Part shown: in pieces, positions 8,162 through 15,359 of the stretch | How the letters are laid out: every line of letters starts with the position of its first letter | Position numbering within the stretch: position 1 is the first letter of the stretch | Assembly (NCBI GenBank): GCA_013695565.1 | Contig: JACDAG010000070.1 | Span: 1 to 24,882, forward strand | DNA length: 24,882 nucleotides | DNA from: Bradyrhizobium sp. | GTDB lineage: Bacteria; Pseudomonadota; Alphaproteobacteria; Rhizobiales; Xanthobacteraceae | Direction of reading: 5' to 3' | Program-made: the position numbers and the translations under genes | Notes under the pieces: generated by a model | Told to the model about the DNA's origin: nothing | The model's database searches: none | Seen by the model: only the letters and a program-made list of their open reading frames with translations

Positions 8162-8761
8162 CTACTCTTCCTTCTTCGGCTCTTTCGACATGCGCTCGAG
8201 GCGGTCCTGCATGTCCTTCATCTGGCGGCGGAGGTCGTCGATGTTGGCGTCGTCGGGCGCCGGCTCCGGCAGTTTCTCGGGCTCCATCGCGGCCACGCCG
8301 CCGCGCGGCGGCACGAACGGCTTGAACATCGAGAACGTCTGCTGAAACAGTTCCATGTTGCGGCGGACATGCTCTTCGAGCGGCGCGAACGGTGTTCCGG
8401 AGAAGGTGTTGGTGAGCTGCTTGCGGAACTTTTCCTGCTCGCGCGTCAGCGTGTCGATCGATTGTTCCAGATATTTCGGCACCACCATCTGCATGCTGTC
8501 GCCGTAGAAGCGGATCAGCTGGCGCAGGAATGTGGTCGGCAGCAGGTTCTGCCCGGCCTTGTTTTCCTGTTCGAAGATGATCTGCGCCAGCACCGAGCGG
8601 GTGATGTCGTCACCGGTCTTGGCGTCATAGACGAGAAAATCCTCGCCATCCTTCACCATCGCTGCGAGATCCTCGAGCGTCACATAGGTGCTGGTGCCGG
8701 TATTATAGAGCCGCCGGTTAGCGTATTTCTTGATCGTGGTGGGTTGGTCTGACTTTGCCAT
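8162..8761 (-). CDS. phaR: Polyhydroxyalkanoate synthesis repressor PhaR
   Basis: The protein has 199 residues from the ATG at 8759-8761 (MAKSDQPTTIKKYANRRLYN); the frame extends to 8830, but that extension is Cys/Arg-rich and unlikely. Residues about 9-70 are the PHB accumulation regulator DNA-binding domain, with IKKYANRRLYNT...STYVTLEDLAAMV. Residues about 75-130 match the second PHB-acc region (LLPTTFLRQLIRFYGDSMQMVVPKYLEQSI). The C-terminus has a Pro/Ala linker and a short coiled coil (DDLRRQMKDMQDRLERM). In the family, PhaR binds both DNA and PHB granules and represses phasin or PHB genes until polymer forms. It is divergent from phaA, so the shared 8762-9076 region is a natural place for its operators, although I could not identify a specific site. 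Confidence 0.93.
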   Translation of the reverse strand: MAKSDQPTTIKKYANRRLYNTGTSTYVTLEDLAAMVKDGEDFLVYDAKTGDDITRSVLAQIIFEQENKAGQNLLPTTFLRQLIRFYGDSMQMVVPKYLEQSIDTLTREQEKFRKQLTNTFSGTPFAPLEEHVRRNMELFQQTFSMFKPFVPPRGGVAAMEPEKLPEPAPDDANIDDLRRQMKDMQDRLERMSKEPKKEE

Positions 8762-8970
8762 GGGCTCACACAATAGACACCGAGAGCGGGGAACCCGACG
8801 GCATAACCGAAGGGCAGACGAGCAGCGCAACGCAGCAAAGTAAGCATTTTCAATGGCGCTCGGCTACCGTTTTGTGCGGCACGGTTAATTCCAAGGCATG
8901 GAGACTGCTTCGGAAACTGCCAGAGACGCTATTTTGAATGCGTCGCGGTGTGATTTTGGCCTCTGGCCGA

Positions 8971-8999
8971 TTGACACTTGATGACTAGGTTAACAGGAT
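8971..8999 (+). promoter_or_regulatory. Candidate sigma-70 promoter of phaA
   Basis: A perfect TTGACA -35 box at 8971-8976 is followed after 17 bases by CAGGAT at 8994-8999, which matches TATAAT at three of six positions. Alphaproteobacterial promoters often have a well-conserved -35 and a loose -10. It lies about 75 bases before the phaA start, leaving room for a short leader. Confidence 0.45.
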
Positions 9000-9063
9000 A
9001 GTCCCAAGAGACAGGCCCGCCATTCGGCCGCCCGCCGTCGAGAAACCTCAAGCCCTAAACGTC

Positions 9064-9070
9064 AAAGGAG
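9064..9070 (+). promoter_or_regulatory. phaA ribosome binding site that decides the start
   Basis: AAAGGAG at 9064-9070 directly abuts the ATG at 9071, which is too close for initiation, but is six bases from the in-frame ATG at 9077. The ATG at 9077 is therefore the likely start. Confidence 0.75.
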
Positions 9071-9076
9071 ATGTCC

Positions 9077-10255
9077 ATGTCAGACGATGTCGTCATCGTC
9101 AGCGCCGCCCGCACCCCGGTCGGCAGTTTCAACGGCGCCTTCGCCACCACCCCGGCCCATGACCTTGGCGCCATCGCCATCAAGGCCGCACTGGAGCGGG
9201 CCGGCATCGAGCCGGGCCGTGTTTCCGAAGTCATCATGGGTCAGATCCTGACCGCGGCGCAGGGCCAGAATCCCGCCCGTCAGGCCTCGATCGCCGCCGG
9301 CATCCCGGTGGAAAGCCCGGCCTGGGGCGTCAACCAGCTCTGCGGCTCGGGCCTGCGCACGGTCGCGCTTGGCTACCAGGCGCTGCTCAATGGCGACTCT
9401 GAAATCGTCGTCGCCGGCGGCCAGGAATCCATGAGCATGGCCCCGCACGCGCAATATCTGCGCGGTGGCGTCAAGATGGGCGGCCTCGAACTGGTCGACA
9501 CCATGATCAAGGACGGCCTGTGGGACGCTTTCAACGGCTACCACATGGGCAACACCGCCGAGAACGTGGCAAAGCAGTACCAGATCACCCGCGCCCAACA
9601 GGACGAATTCGCGGTGCATTCGCAGAACAAGGCCGAGGCCGCGCAGAAGGCCGGCAAGTTCAAGGACGAAATCGTCCCCGTCACCATCAAGTCTCGCAAG
9701 GGCGACATCATCGTGGATACCGATGAGTATCCGCGCCATGGCGCCACCGTCGAAGCGATGGCCAAGCTGAAGCCCGCCTTCGAAAAGGACGGTACCGTCA
9801 CCGCCGGCAGCGCGTCCGGCATCAATGACGGTGCCGGCGTGGTGGTGCTGATGACCGCCAAGCAGGCCGCCAAGGAAGGCAAGAAGATCCTCGGCCGCAT
9901 CGTGTCGTGGGGCCAGGCCGGCGTCGATCCCAAGATCATGGGCACCGGCCCGATCCCGGCTTCCCGCGCCGCGCTGAAGAAGGCCGGCTGGAACATCGGC
10001 GATCTCGATCTGATCGAGGCCAACGAGGCGTTCGCGGCGCAGGCCTGCGCGGTCAACAAGGATCTCGGCTGGGATACCTCCAAGGTCAACGTCAATGGCG
10101 GCGCGATTGCGATCGGTCACCCGGTTGGCGCGTCGGGCGCCCGGGTGCTGATCACGCTGCTGCACGAAATGCAGAAGCGCGATGCCAAGAAGGGCCTCGC
10201 CACGCTGTGCATCGGCGGCGGCATGGGCATTGCCATGTGCATTGCACGCGATTGA
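9077..10255 (+). CDS. phaA: Acetyl-CoA acetyltransferase (biosynthetic thiolase)
   Basis: With the start at 9077 the protein is 392 residues, beginning MSDDVVIVSAARTPVGSF. It joins two acetyl-CoA into acetoacetyl-CoA, the first step of polyhydroxybutyrate synthesis, in the cytoplasm as a tetramer. The catalytic residues fall at Cys89 (NQLCGSGLR), His348 (GHPVGASG) and Cys378 (LCIGGGMG). As I recall, these are the positions used for the classical Zoogloea ramigera thiolase, which supports the shorter start; GGQESMS and EANEAFAAQ are further family motifs. phaB follows after 227 bases and a terminator; phaR diverges upstream. A degradative role in general acetoacetyl-CoA metabolism is also possible, but the neighbourhood favours PHB synthesis. 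No phaC polymerase is in the window. Confidence 0.96.
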   Translation: MSDDVVIVSAARTPVGSFNGAFATTPAHDLGAIAIKAALERAGIEPGRVSEVIMGQILTAAQGQNPARQASIAAGIPVESPAWGVNQLCGSGLRTVALGYQALLNGDSEIVVAGGQESMSMAPHAQYLRGGVKMGGLELVDTMIKDGLWDAFNGYHMGNTAENVAKQYQITRAQQDEFAVHSQNKAEAAQKAGKFKDEIVPVTIKSRKGDIIVDTDEYPRHGATVEAMAKLKPAFEKDGTVTAGSASGINDGAGVVVLMTAKQAAKEGKKILGRIVSWGQAGVDPKIMGTGPIPASRAALKKAGWNIGDLDLIEANEAFAAQACAVNKDLGWDTSKVNVNGGAIAIGHPVGASGARVLITLLHEMQKRDAKKGLATLCIGGGMGIAMCIARD

Positions 10256-10340
10256 ACTACCCGATTGAACTAGAGGCAGCAGGGTGCGTTGAATGATGAA
10301 AACTTCATCTGTCAACCGCGGCGCAAATCGATAAAACTGA

Positions 10341-10369
10341 AATGCCCGGTCTCGCGCCGGGCATTTTTG
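10341..10369 (+). terminator. Strong intrinsic terminator between phaA and phaB
   Basis: AATGCCCGG at 10341-10349 pairs perfectly with CCGGGCATT at 10357-10365 across a seven-base loop, followed by a run of five T (10364-10368). It lies 86 bases after the phaA stop and 114 before the phaB start. Confidence 0.88.
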
Positions 10370-10464
10370 TCTCTGCTGCGCTGCCGCGTGAGGAAGCGCA
10401 TCGAACCTAACAAGTCAGGCGTCGTTAAAGACCGGACAAATTCCGGCAACTAAAAGAGACCACC

Positions 10465-10474
10465 AAGGAGGAGG
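10465..10474 (+). promoter_or_regulatory. Strong phaB ribosome binding site
   Basis: AAGGAGGAGG at 10465-10474 ends eight bases before the phaB ATG. It is one of the closest matches to the anti-Shine-Dalgarno complement in the window and suggests high translation of phaB. Confidence 0.8.
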
Positions 10475-10482
10475 ACTACGAC

Positions 10483-11208
10483 ATGGCACGTGTTGCATTG
10501 GTTACCGGGGGCACGAGAGGCATTGGCGCCGCGATCAGCAAATCGCTGAAGGCGGCGGGCTACAAGGTTGCGGCGAGCTATGCCGGCAATGACGCCGCGG
10601 CGGAAAAATTCAAAGCCGATACCGGTATTCCCGTCTACAAATGGGACGTCAGCTCCTTCGACGCCTGTGCGGCCGGCGTCAAACAGGTCGAGGCCGATCT
10701 CGGTCCGGTCGAGGTGCTGATCAACAATGCCGGCATTACCAAGGACGGCGCCTTCCACAAGATGACGCTCGAGCAGTGGAACGCGGTCATCAACACCAAT
10801 CTCGGTTCGCTGTTCAACATGACCCGCCAGGTGATCGAAGGCATGCGCGCCCGCAAATTCGGCCGCGTCATCAACATCTCCTCGATCAACGGCCAGAAGG
10901 GACAGTTCGGCCAGGTCAACTACTCGGCGGCCAAGGCCGGCGACATCGGCTTCACCAAGGCGCTGGCGCTGGAAAACGCCAAGGGCGGCATCACCGTGAA
11001 TGCGATCTGCCCCGGCTACATCAACACCGAAATGGTGCAGGCGGTGCCGAAGGAAGTGCTGGAGAAGAGCATCCTGCCGCTGATCCCGGTCAACCGCCTC
11101 GGCGAGCCCGAAGAAATCGCCCGCGCCGTGGTGTTCCTCGCCGCCGACGAAGCCGGCGCCATCACCGGCTCGACGCTGACGATCAATGGCGGGCAATACA
11201 TGGTGTGA
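10483..11208 (+). CDS. phaB: Acetoacetyl-CoA reductase (NADPH-dependent)
   Basis: The protein has 241 residues and belongs to the short-chain dehydrogenase/reductase family. It reduces acetoacetyl-CoA to (R)-3-hydroxybutyryl-CoA, the monomer for PHB synthase. The cofactor loop GGTRGIG is at residues 9-15, NNAG at 81-84, and the catalytic Ser134, Tyr147 and Lys151 lie in NISSINGQKGQFGQVNYSAAK. That long stretch (NGQKGQFGQ) is characteristic of PhaB rather than FabG. The C-terminus ITGSTLTINGGQYMV is typical. It follows phaA on the same strand but behind a strong terminator, so it probably has its own promoter in 10370-10464, which I cannot define. A composite repeat follows 14 bases after the stop. 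Confidence 0.95.
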   Translation: MARVALVTGGTRGIGAAISKSLKAAGYKVAASYAGNDAAAEKFKADTGIPVYKWDVSSFDACAAGVKQVEADLGPVEVLINNAGITKDGAFHKMTLEQWNAVINTNLGSLFNMTRQVIEGMRARKFGRVINISSINGQKGQFGQVNYSAAKAGDIGFTKALALENAKGGITVNAICPGYINTEMVQAVPKEVLEKSILPLIPVNRLGEPEEIARAVVFLAADEAGAITGSTLTINGGQYMV

Positions 11209-11222
11209 TGCCACGCCTCCTC

Positions 11223-11331
11223 GTCATTGCCTGCGACAAACGCGAAGCGTTTGCGCAAGGGAGCATAGCGACGAAGCAATCCATTCTTGCTAATGACGCC
11301 AGATGGATTGCTTCGCTTCGCTCGCAATGAC
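11223..11331. repeat. Composite inverted repeat after phaB
   Basis: The outer arms GTCATTGC (11223-11230) and GCAATGAC (11324-11331) are perfect complements. Inside, CGAAGCAATCCAT (11272-11284) pairs with ATGGATTGCTTCG (11303-11315) across 18 bases. The sequence CATTGCGAGCGAAGCGAAGC (as read on the minus strand) belongs to a repeat I recall in many rhizobial genomes. It ends seven bases before the EamA gene start. Confidence 0.75.
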
Positions 11332-11337
11332 GGCCGC

Positions 11338-12216
11338 ATGACCCCCCGCACCGCTACGCTCATCGGACTGACCGCGATCCTGATGTGGTCGCTGCTGTCG
11401 GTCATGACGGTTGCGACCGGGAAGATTCCCGCATTTCAACTCGCCGCCATGACCTTCGCGATCGGTGCCGCGGTCGCCTTCATCAGCTTTATCTGGCGGC
11501 CCGCGGCCTTCGCCGCGTTGAAGCAGCCGCTGGTCGCTTGGGTGGTCGGTGTCGGCGGGCTGTTCGGCTATCACGCGCTGTATTTCCTGGCGCTGCGCTT
11601 CGCGCCGCCGGCCGAAGCAGGCCTTCTGAATTATCTCTGGCCGTTGTTGATCGTGCTGTTCTCGTCGTTCCTTCCGGGCGAGCGGCTGGCGGCACATCAT
11701 ATCATCGGCGCGCTGCTTGGTCTCGCCGGCACGGTGTTGCTTTTGTCAGGCAATAGCGGCGGCGGATTCGCGCCGGGCCAGATCCCCGGCCTCGCGGCGG
11801 CCTTTGTCGCCGCCTTTGTATGGGCGGCCTATTCGGTGATGTCGCGCAAGCTGAAGGCGGTGCCGACAGATGCCGTCGCCGGCTTTTGCCTCGCGACCGC
11901 GCTGCTCGCGGCAGCCGTGCATGGCATGGTCGAGACCACGGTGTGGCCCGAAACGTCCGGGCAATGGCTCGCCATTGTCGCGCTCGGTATCGGTCCGGTA
12001 GGCGCCGCGTTCTTCACCTGGGACATCGGCATGAAGCGCGGCGACATCCGTGTGCTCGGGGCAGCGTCCTACGCCACGCCGCTGCTCTCGACCGCGTTCC
12101 TGATTCTGGCAGGCTTCGCCAAGCCAAGCGCGTCAATCGCGATCGCCGCCATCCTGATCGCCGGCGGCGGCCTGATCGCGGCCAAGGATATGGTCTGGAA
12201 AAAAGGTCCGTACTAG
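11338..12216 (+). CDS. EamA-family (DMT superfamily) transporter
   Basis: The frame is open from 11287, but those first 17 codons lie inside a palindromic repeat, so ATG at 11338 (MTPRTATLIGLTAILMWS) is preferred, giving 292 residues. Ten hydrophobic helices are arranged as two EamA repeats: the first covers about residues 6-140 with MWSLLSVMT, YHALYFLALRFAPPAEAGLLNYLWPLLIVLFS, and the second about 150-285 with FVAAFVWAAYSVMSRK and LGAASYATPLLSTAFLILAG. Members export amino acids or other small metabolites across the inner membrane; the substrate cannot be read from the sequence. No strong ribosome site is seen. It converges on the flavin-reductase-like gene. Confidence 0.88.
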   Translation: MTPRTATLIGLTAILMWSLLSVMTVATGKIPAFQLAAMTFAIGAAVAFISFIWRPAAFAALKQPLVAWVVGVGGLFGYHALYFLALRFAPPAEAGLLNYLWPLLIVLFSSFLPGERLAAHHIIGALLGLAGTVLLLSGNSGGGFAPGQIPGLAAAFVAAFVWAAYSVMSRKLKAVPTDAVAGFCLATALLAAAVHGMVETTVWPETSGQWLAIVALGIGPVGAAFFTWDIGMKRGDIRVLGAASYATPLLSTAFLILAGFAKPSASIAIAAILIAGGGLIAAKDMVWKKGPY

Positions 12217-12257
12217 CGTGCCCACCACTTCATTCAATGAACAAGATGGTGGGCACG
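12217..12257. repeat. Inverted repeat between convergent genes, possible bidirectional terminator
   Basis: CGTGCCCACCA at 12217-12227 pairs perfectly with TGGTGGGCACG at 12247-12257 across 19 bases. It begins at the base after the EamA-gene stop and ends 12 bases before the stop of the convergent gene. There is no T run, so termination is an inference from position and symmetry. Confidence 0.65.
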
Positions 12258-12269
12258 GCGCAAGAGCCT

Positions 12270-12953
12270 TCATCCGGCCGCCGGTTTCCAGCCCGGCGGC
12301 TTGTACATCGCCTCCGGAATCTGCCCCAATTCGGAACGCTGGAGCTTCTCCGGCGCCAGCCCATAGAACTGCTGAAAACTCATGATCAGCGGCCGCCATT
12401 TATCGGGATCGATCCGATTCGGTTCGCCGTCCATCATCACGCCGGAATGCGCATGCACGCGGGTGACGCGTACCTCGATCGCGACGATATTGCCGCACCA
12501 GACCGCGTCCTCCTGCGCCATCTCATGGACGTGAGCGAGTTTGGCTTCGATCTGCACCGGGCATTCCAGCGCACGTGGTGCGGCGACGGTTTCGCCGACC
12601 AACGAAGTGAGGCCGCTGAGGCCGAACTTGTCCCTCTCGTGCCGGTAGCCGCGCATTTTCTTGCCCGGCGGTACCGGATCCGAACCGGTGGTGCGCGCGA
12701 GACGATCGACCGCACCGACGAGAGCGTCCGACGGCAGATTGAGCACGCATTCGCCTGTCCGGATCAAGTTCTCGGTGGTCTTGGAATTGCGCGCCAGTCC
12801 GAGCATGCAGCGCCAGCCGACCCACCATGCCGAGGACATCGGCGCGAGATTGAACGATCCGTCCTCGTTGGTCGAGCCGATCAGGACCACCGGCGTGCCG
12901 AAATAAAGGATCGCCGGTTCGATGGCGTTCGATTGATGGAATGTCCCGTGCAT
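12270..12953 (-). CDS. Flavin reductase family protein
   Basis: The protein has 227 residues and resembles the FMN-binding split-barrel (flavin reductase-like) family. The pattern PVVLIGSTNEDGSFNLAPMSSAWWVGWRCMLGLARNSKTTENLIRTGECVLNLPS at residues about 21-75 is typical: a strand pair, the NLAP(M)S flavin-contact loop and the TxxNL..tGec.vN.p segment. The C-terminal part (about 135-190) carries the second half of the barrel, LECPVQIEAKLAHVHEM and NIVAIEVRVTRVHAHSGV. Members use NAD(P)H or bind FMN to reduce flavins or act in small-molecule metabolism; the substrate here is unknown. It starts at ATG 12951-12953. No operon partner is evident. Confidence is good for the fold and low for the reaction. 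Confidence 0.82.
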   Translation of the reverse strand: MHGTFHQSNAIEPAILYFGTPVVLIGSTNEDGSFNLAPMSSAWWVGWRCMLGLARNSKTTENLIRTGECVLNLPSDALVGAVDRLARTTGSDPVPPGKKMRGYRHERDKFGLSGLTSLVGETVAAPRALECPVQIEAKLAHVHEMAQEDAVWCGNIVAIEVRVTRVHAHSGVMMDGEPNRIDPDKWRPLIMSFQQFYGLAPEKLQRSELGQIPEAMYKPPGWKPAAG

Positions 12954-13024
12954 CTTCCGCTCCTCATGCTGTGAGGACGGAAACTATGCGCGAGGGCGCA
13001 TCAAACCCACCCGATTCCCGATCT

Positions 13025-13062
13025 GTCATTCCCCGACGTGCAATTGCGCATCGGAGAATGAC
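13025..13062. repeat. Short palindromic repeat centred on GCAATTGC
   Basis: GTCATTC at 13025-13031 mirrors GAATGAC at 13056-13062, with a nested near-palindrome around CAATTG (13041-13046). The TGCGCAATTGCGCA-type core also occurs in the REP-like units near 8002-8019 and 15320-15335. It lies just downstream of the cupin gene stop (minus strand) and could act as a terminator. Confidence 0.7.
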
Positions 13063-13066
13063 GGAG

Positions 13067-13513
13067 CTAGAGAGGACTCCAATCCTTCTCGGCGAGCTTG
13101 AAAGTCGCGAAATCAAATCCGGGTGCCACGGTGCATCCAACCAGCGTCCAGTCGCCGGTGCTTTCGGCGGCTTGCCAGGTGTGCGGCGGCACGATGGCCT
13201 GCGGCTGCTCGCCGGCGGCGAGGTTCGCCCCGAGCTTGAAACTCCACGCGCCGTCGTCATCGGCGATCTTCAGCGTCAGCGCGCTGCCGGCGTAATAGTG
13301 CCAGATTTCGACCGCATCGATGCGATGCCAGTGCGAGCGTTCGCCGCGCGCCAGCAGGAAATAGATCGCGGTCGACCGCGAACGGCCATTGGCGTCGGTG
13401 CGGGAATCGCGAAAGGTCTCGCGATAATGCCCGCCTTCCGGATGCGGCTTCAGCTCAAGCCGCGCGATGATCTCGGCGGCGCTCATCTCGGCAGCATTTG
13501 CCGGGAGTGTCAT
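13067..13513 (-). CDS. Cupin (DUF985) family protein
   Basis: The protein has 148 residues and a cupin fold of the DUF985 type. The N-terminal motif PHPEGGHYRETFRDSRT (residues 23-39) is characteristic, followed by STAIYFLLARGERSHWHRIDAVEIWHYYAGSALTL with the probable metal or ligand residues His61, His63 and Glu69, then PPHTWQAAE with His111 and VAPGFDFATFKLAE at the end. The biochemical function of this family is not well defined; the fold is related to sugar-binding or isomerising cupins. Its ATG overlaps the gloB stop by one base (TGATG, 13511-13515), so it is probably translated from the gloB transcript by coupling. Confidence 0.88.
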   Translation of the reverse strand: MTLPANAAEMSAAEIIARLELKPHPEGGHYRETFRDSRTDANGRSRSTAIYFLLARGERSHWHRIDAVEIWHYYAGSALTLKIADDDGAWSFKLGANLAAGEQPQAIVPPHTWQAAESTGDWTLVGCTVAPGFDFATFKLAEKDWSPL

Positions 13514-14280
13514 CAGGATTTGTTCTTGCGTTCGCGCAATTCGCCGAACACGTCGGCGGCGCTGGCGCCCTTCATGTGAAGCTTGGCGGCGACCGACGGC
13601 TCGTCGGCGCGCAGGAACACGTTGGATTTCTTTTCGTCGCCGAGCAGCACCGGAATCGTCGGCTTGTTCTCCGCGCGCAGCTTTGCCACTTCCGCGGCAC
13701 GCGCGACCAGTGCGGGATTATCGGGCTCGACCGTCAATGCGAATTTGACGTTGGAGGCGGTATATTCGTGGCCGCAATAGAGTTTGAAATCATCCGGCAG
13801 CGCGCGCAGCTTCAACAGCGAATCCCACATCATGGGATAGTTGCCCTCGAACACCCGGCCGCATCCGATCGAGAACAGCGTGTCGGCGGCAAACAGCGCC
13901 TTCTCGCTGTCGAACACGTAAGATATGTGGTCGAGCGTATGGCCGGGCGTTTCCAGCACCCGCACCAAGAGGCCGCCGACCTTGATGACGTCGCCATGGC
14001 CGGCGCGCAGATCGACATTGGCGATAACGGTGGATTTGTCGTGCGGGGCGACGACGCGGCAATTGTATTTCTGCTTCAGCTCGGCGACGCCGCCGACATG
14101 GTCGTGGTGGTGATGGGTGACCAGGATATCCGTCAGCGTCCAGCCTTCGCGCTCCAGCGCCTTGATGATGGGTCCTGCTTCCGGCGCGTCGATCGAGGCG
14201 GTCGCCTTGGTCGCGGGATCGTGGATCAAATAGCCGAAATTGTCGTTGAGGCAGGTGAAAGTGCGAATTTCCGAAGCCAT
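13513..14280 (-). CDS. gloB: Hydroxyacylglutathione hydrolase (glyoxalase II)
   Basis: The start is taken at ATG 14278-14280 (MASEIRTFTCLNDNFGYLIHD), giving 255 residues; the frame continues upstream through a palindromic repeat, which is unlikely to be coding. It hydrolyses S-D-lactoylglutathione to D-lactate and glutathione, the second step of methylglyoxal detoxification. The binuclear metal site is visible: THHHHDH at 55-61 (His56, His58, Asp60, His61), His114, Asp133 and His171 in YCGHEYT. The C-terminal HAGH domain (about 172-255) contains NPALVARAAEV and a degenerate tail FLRADEPSV. GGGGA precedes the ATG on the minus strand as ribosome site. The DUF985 cupin is translationally coupled downstream. 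Confidence 0.94.
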   Translation of the reverse strand: MASEIRTFTCLNDNFGYLIHDPATKATASIDAPEAGPIIKALEREGWTLTDILVTHHHHDHVGGVAELKQKYNCRVVAPHDKSTVIANVDLRAGHGDVIKVGGLLVRVLETPGHTLDHISYVFDSEKALFAADTLFSIGCGRVFEGNYPMMWDSLLKLRALPDDFKLYCGHEYTASNVKFALTVEPDNPALVARAAEVAKLRAENKPTIPVLLGDEKKSNVFLRADEPSVAAKLHMKGASAADVFGELRERKNKS

Positions 14281-14321
14281 GGTATCCCCGCGAACAGAAT
14301 GAATGATGAGGCTAATTGTTT

Positions 14322-14370
14322 GAGCATGATCTCTTCGGAAAACCGGTGCCCACTTTTCCGGATCATGCTC
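14322..14370. repeat. Intergenic palindrome upstream of gloB
   Basis: GAGCATGATC at 14322-14331 is the exact complement of GATCATGCTC at 14361-14370. Inside, CGGAAAA (14336-14342) mirrors TTTTCCG (14354-14360), with an asymmetric four-base bulge on the left. I recall this GAGCATGATC...TTTCCGGATCATGCTC layout as a very common repeat in Bradyrhizobium and relatives. It lies between the divergent gloB and methyltransferase genes, 42 bases upstream of gloB. Confidence 0.82.
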
Positions 14371-14469
14371 TAGCACGCCCCATATGGGCAGGAAATATGG
14401 CGTTAACGCTCATACGGCAATGCAAATTTCTGCAACCTCCCGGGAACAGCGGCGTGGTAGATTGAACCC

Positions 14470-15252
14470 ATGACCATCGACGTCATCGACCTCCGTGATT
14501 TCTATTCGCGCCGCCTCGGCATTGTGGCGCGGCAGCTGATCAACCGTGGCATCCGGGCGCGATGGCCCGACGCCGAGGGCCTGCGCGTGCTCGGGCTCGG
14601 TTACCCCACGCCCTATCTCGGCCTGTTCCGGGAAGATTCCGAACGCTGTATCGCGTTCATGCCGGCGGCGCAGGGGGTGCTGAAATGGCCGACGGCGCGC
14701 CCGGCGCTGGCGACCCTGATCGATGAATTCTCGATGCCGTTGCCGGACGCCGCTGTCGATCGCGTGTTGCTGGTGCATGCGCTGGAAATGTCCGACGATC
14801 CGGAGCGGTTGCTGCGCGAGGTGTGGCGGGTGCTGGCGCCGTCCGGCCGCCTGATCGCGGTGATCCCCAATCGCCGCGGCGTGTGGACGCGCACCGACAA
14901 CACGCCGTTCGGGCACGGCCGACCCTATTCGCGGGCGCAGATCACGCAACTATTGCGGCAGACCTGGTTCACGCCATCGGCGTGGGGCGAGGCGCTGTTC
15001 CTGCCGCCGGTCGGCAAGGGCTGGTTCTTGCGGTCGGCGATGGCCTGGGAGCGCGTCGGCGCCGCACTGTCGCTGCCGTTTGCCGGCGTCCATATCGTGG
15101 AAGCGACCAAACAGGTTTACCGCGCGATCCCCGCCCATCGCGAACGCACGCGGTTGATTCCGTCGTTGCAGCCGGTGCTGGTGCCATCGTCAACGACGGC
15201 GACGCGCATCACTGTCGTCCCTGCGAACGCAGGGACCCATAACCACCAATAG
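14470..15252 (+). CDS. SAM-dependent methyltransferase-like protein with repeat-encoded tail
   Basis: The protein has 260 residues and resembles class I methyltransferases (UbiE/Methyltransf_11-like). The glycine loop is loose (LRVLGLGYPTPYLG at about 38-51). The later elements are clearer: DRVLLVHALEMSDDPERLLREVWRVLAPSGRLIAVIPNRRGVW at about 97-140. A C-terminal segment, WGEALFLPPVGKGWFLRSAMAWERVG, is typical of a rhizobial group found next to gloB. The substrate is unknown. The final 12 residues (249-260, VVPANAGTHNHQ) are encoded entirely by a REP-like palindrome starting at 15214, so the native C-terminus has probably been replaced or extended by repeat insertion. It diverges from gloB. 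Confidence 0.82.
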   Translation: MTIDVIDLRDFYSRRLGIVARQLINRGIRARWPDAEGLRVLGLGYPTPYLGLFREDSERCIAFMPAAQGVLKWPTARPALATLIDEFSMPLPDAAVDRVLLVHALEMSDDPERLLREVWRVLAPSGRLIAVIPNRRGVWTRTDNTPFGHGRPYSRAQITQLLRQTWFTPSAWGEALFLPPVGKGWFLRSAMAWERVGAALSLPFAGVHIVEATKQVYRAIPAHRERTRLIPSLQPVLVPSSTTATRITVVPANAGTHNHQ

Positions 15253-15349
15253 CAATTGTTGAAAGAAGCCGTCTGCCGCCGTGCCTCCATGAAATGGCAC
15301 GGCGTGGGTCCCGGCGCCCGTGCGCAATTGCGCACCAGGCCGGGACGAC
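15214..15349. repeat. REP-like pair overlapping the methyltransferase 3' end
   Basis: The left unit at 15214-15246 (GTCGTCCCTGCGAACGCAGG then GACCCATAACCAC) lies inside the 3' end of the preceding gene. The right unit at 15305-15349 is inverted (TGGGTCCCGG ... CCGGGACGAC) and has a different core with TGCGCAATTGCGCA at about 15320-15333. The spacer is about 58 bases. The right unit ends ten bases before the stop of the convergent DUF4167 gene, so it may terminate both transcripts. Confidence 0.85.
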
Positions 15350-15359
15350 GCCAAACTAA

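Larger units (their letters stand above)
8762..9076. other. phaR-phaA divergent intergenic region
   Basis: This 315-base stretch carries no convincing gene. The short open frame at 8755-8937 has no family resemblance. It holds the presumed phaR promoter (minus strand), the phaA promoter candidate at 8971-8999 and the phaA ribosome site at 9064-9070. No palindromic repeat of the kinds found elsewhere in the window is present here. Confidence 0.6.

Noticed and set aside
8762..9076. Specific PhaR operator upstream of phaA
   Set aside because: The location is plausible, but I found no clear paired motif that I could tie to PhaR binding, so no operator is called.
9080..10315. Long minus-strand open frame (411 codons) opposite phaA
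   Set aside because: It is the antisense shadow of a fully recognisable thiolase; its composition (Gly, Ala, Asp, Arg, Leu-rich with no motifs) is what high-GC codon bias produces.
11820..12974. Plus-strand open frame of 384 codons across the exporter and flavin-reductase genes
   Set aside because: It overlaps two well-supported genes in other frames and shows no family resemblance.
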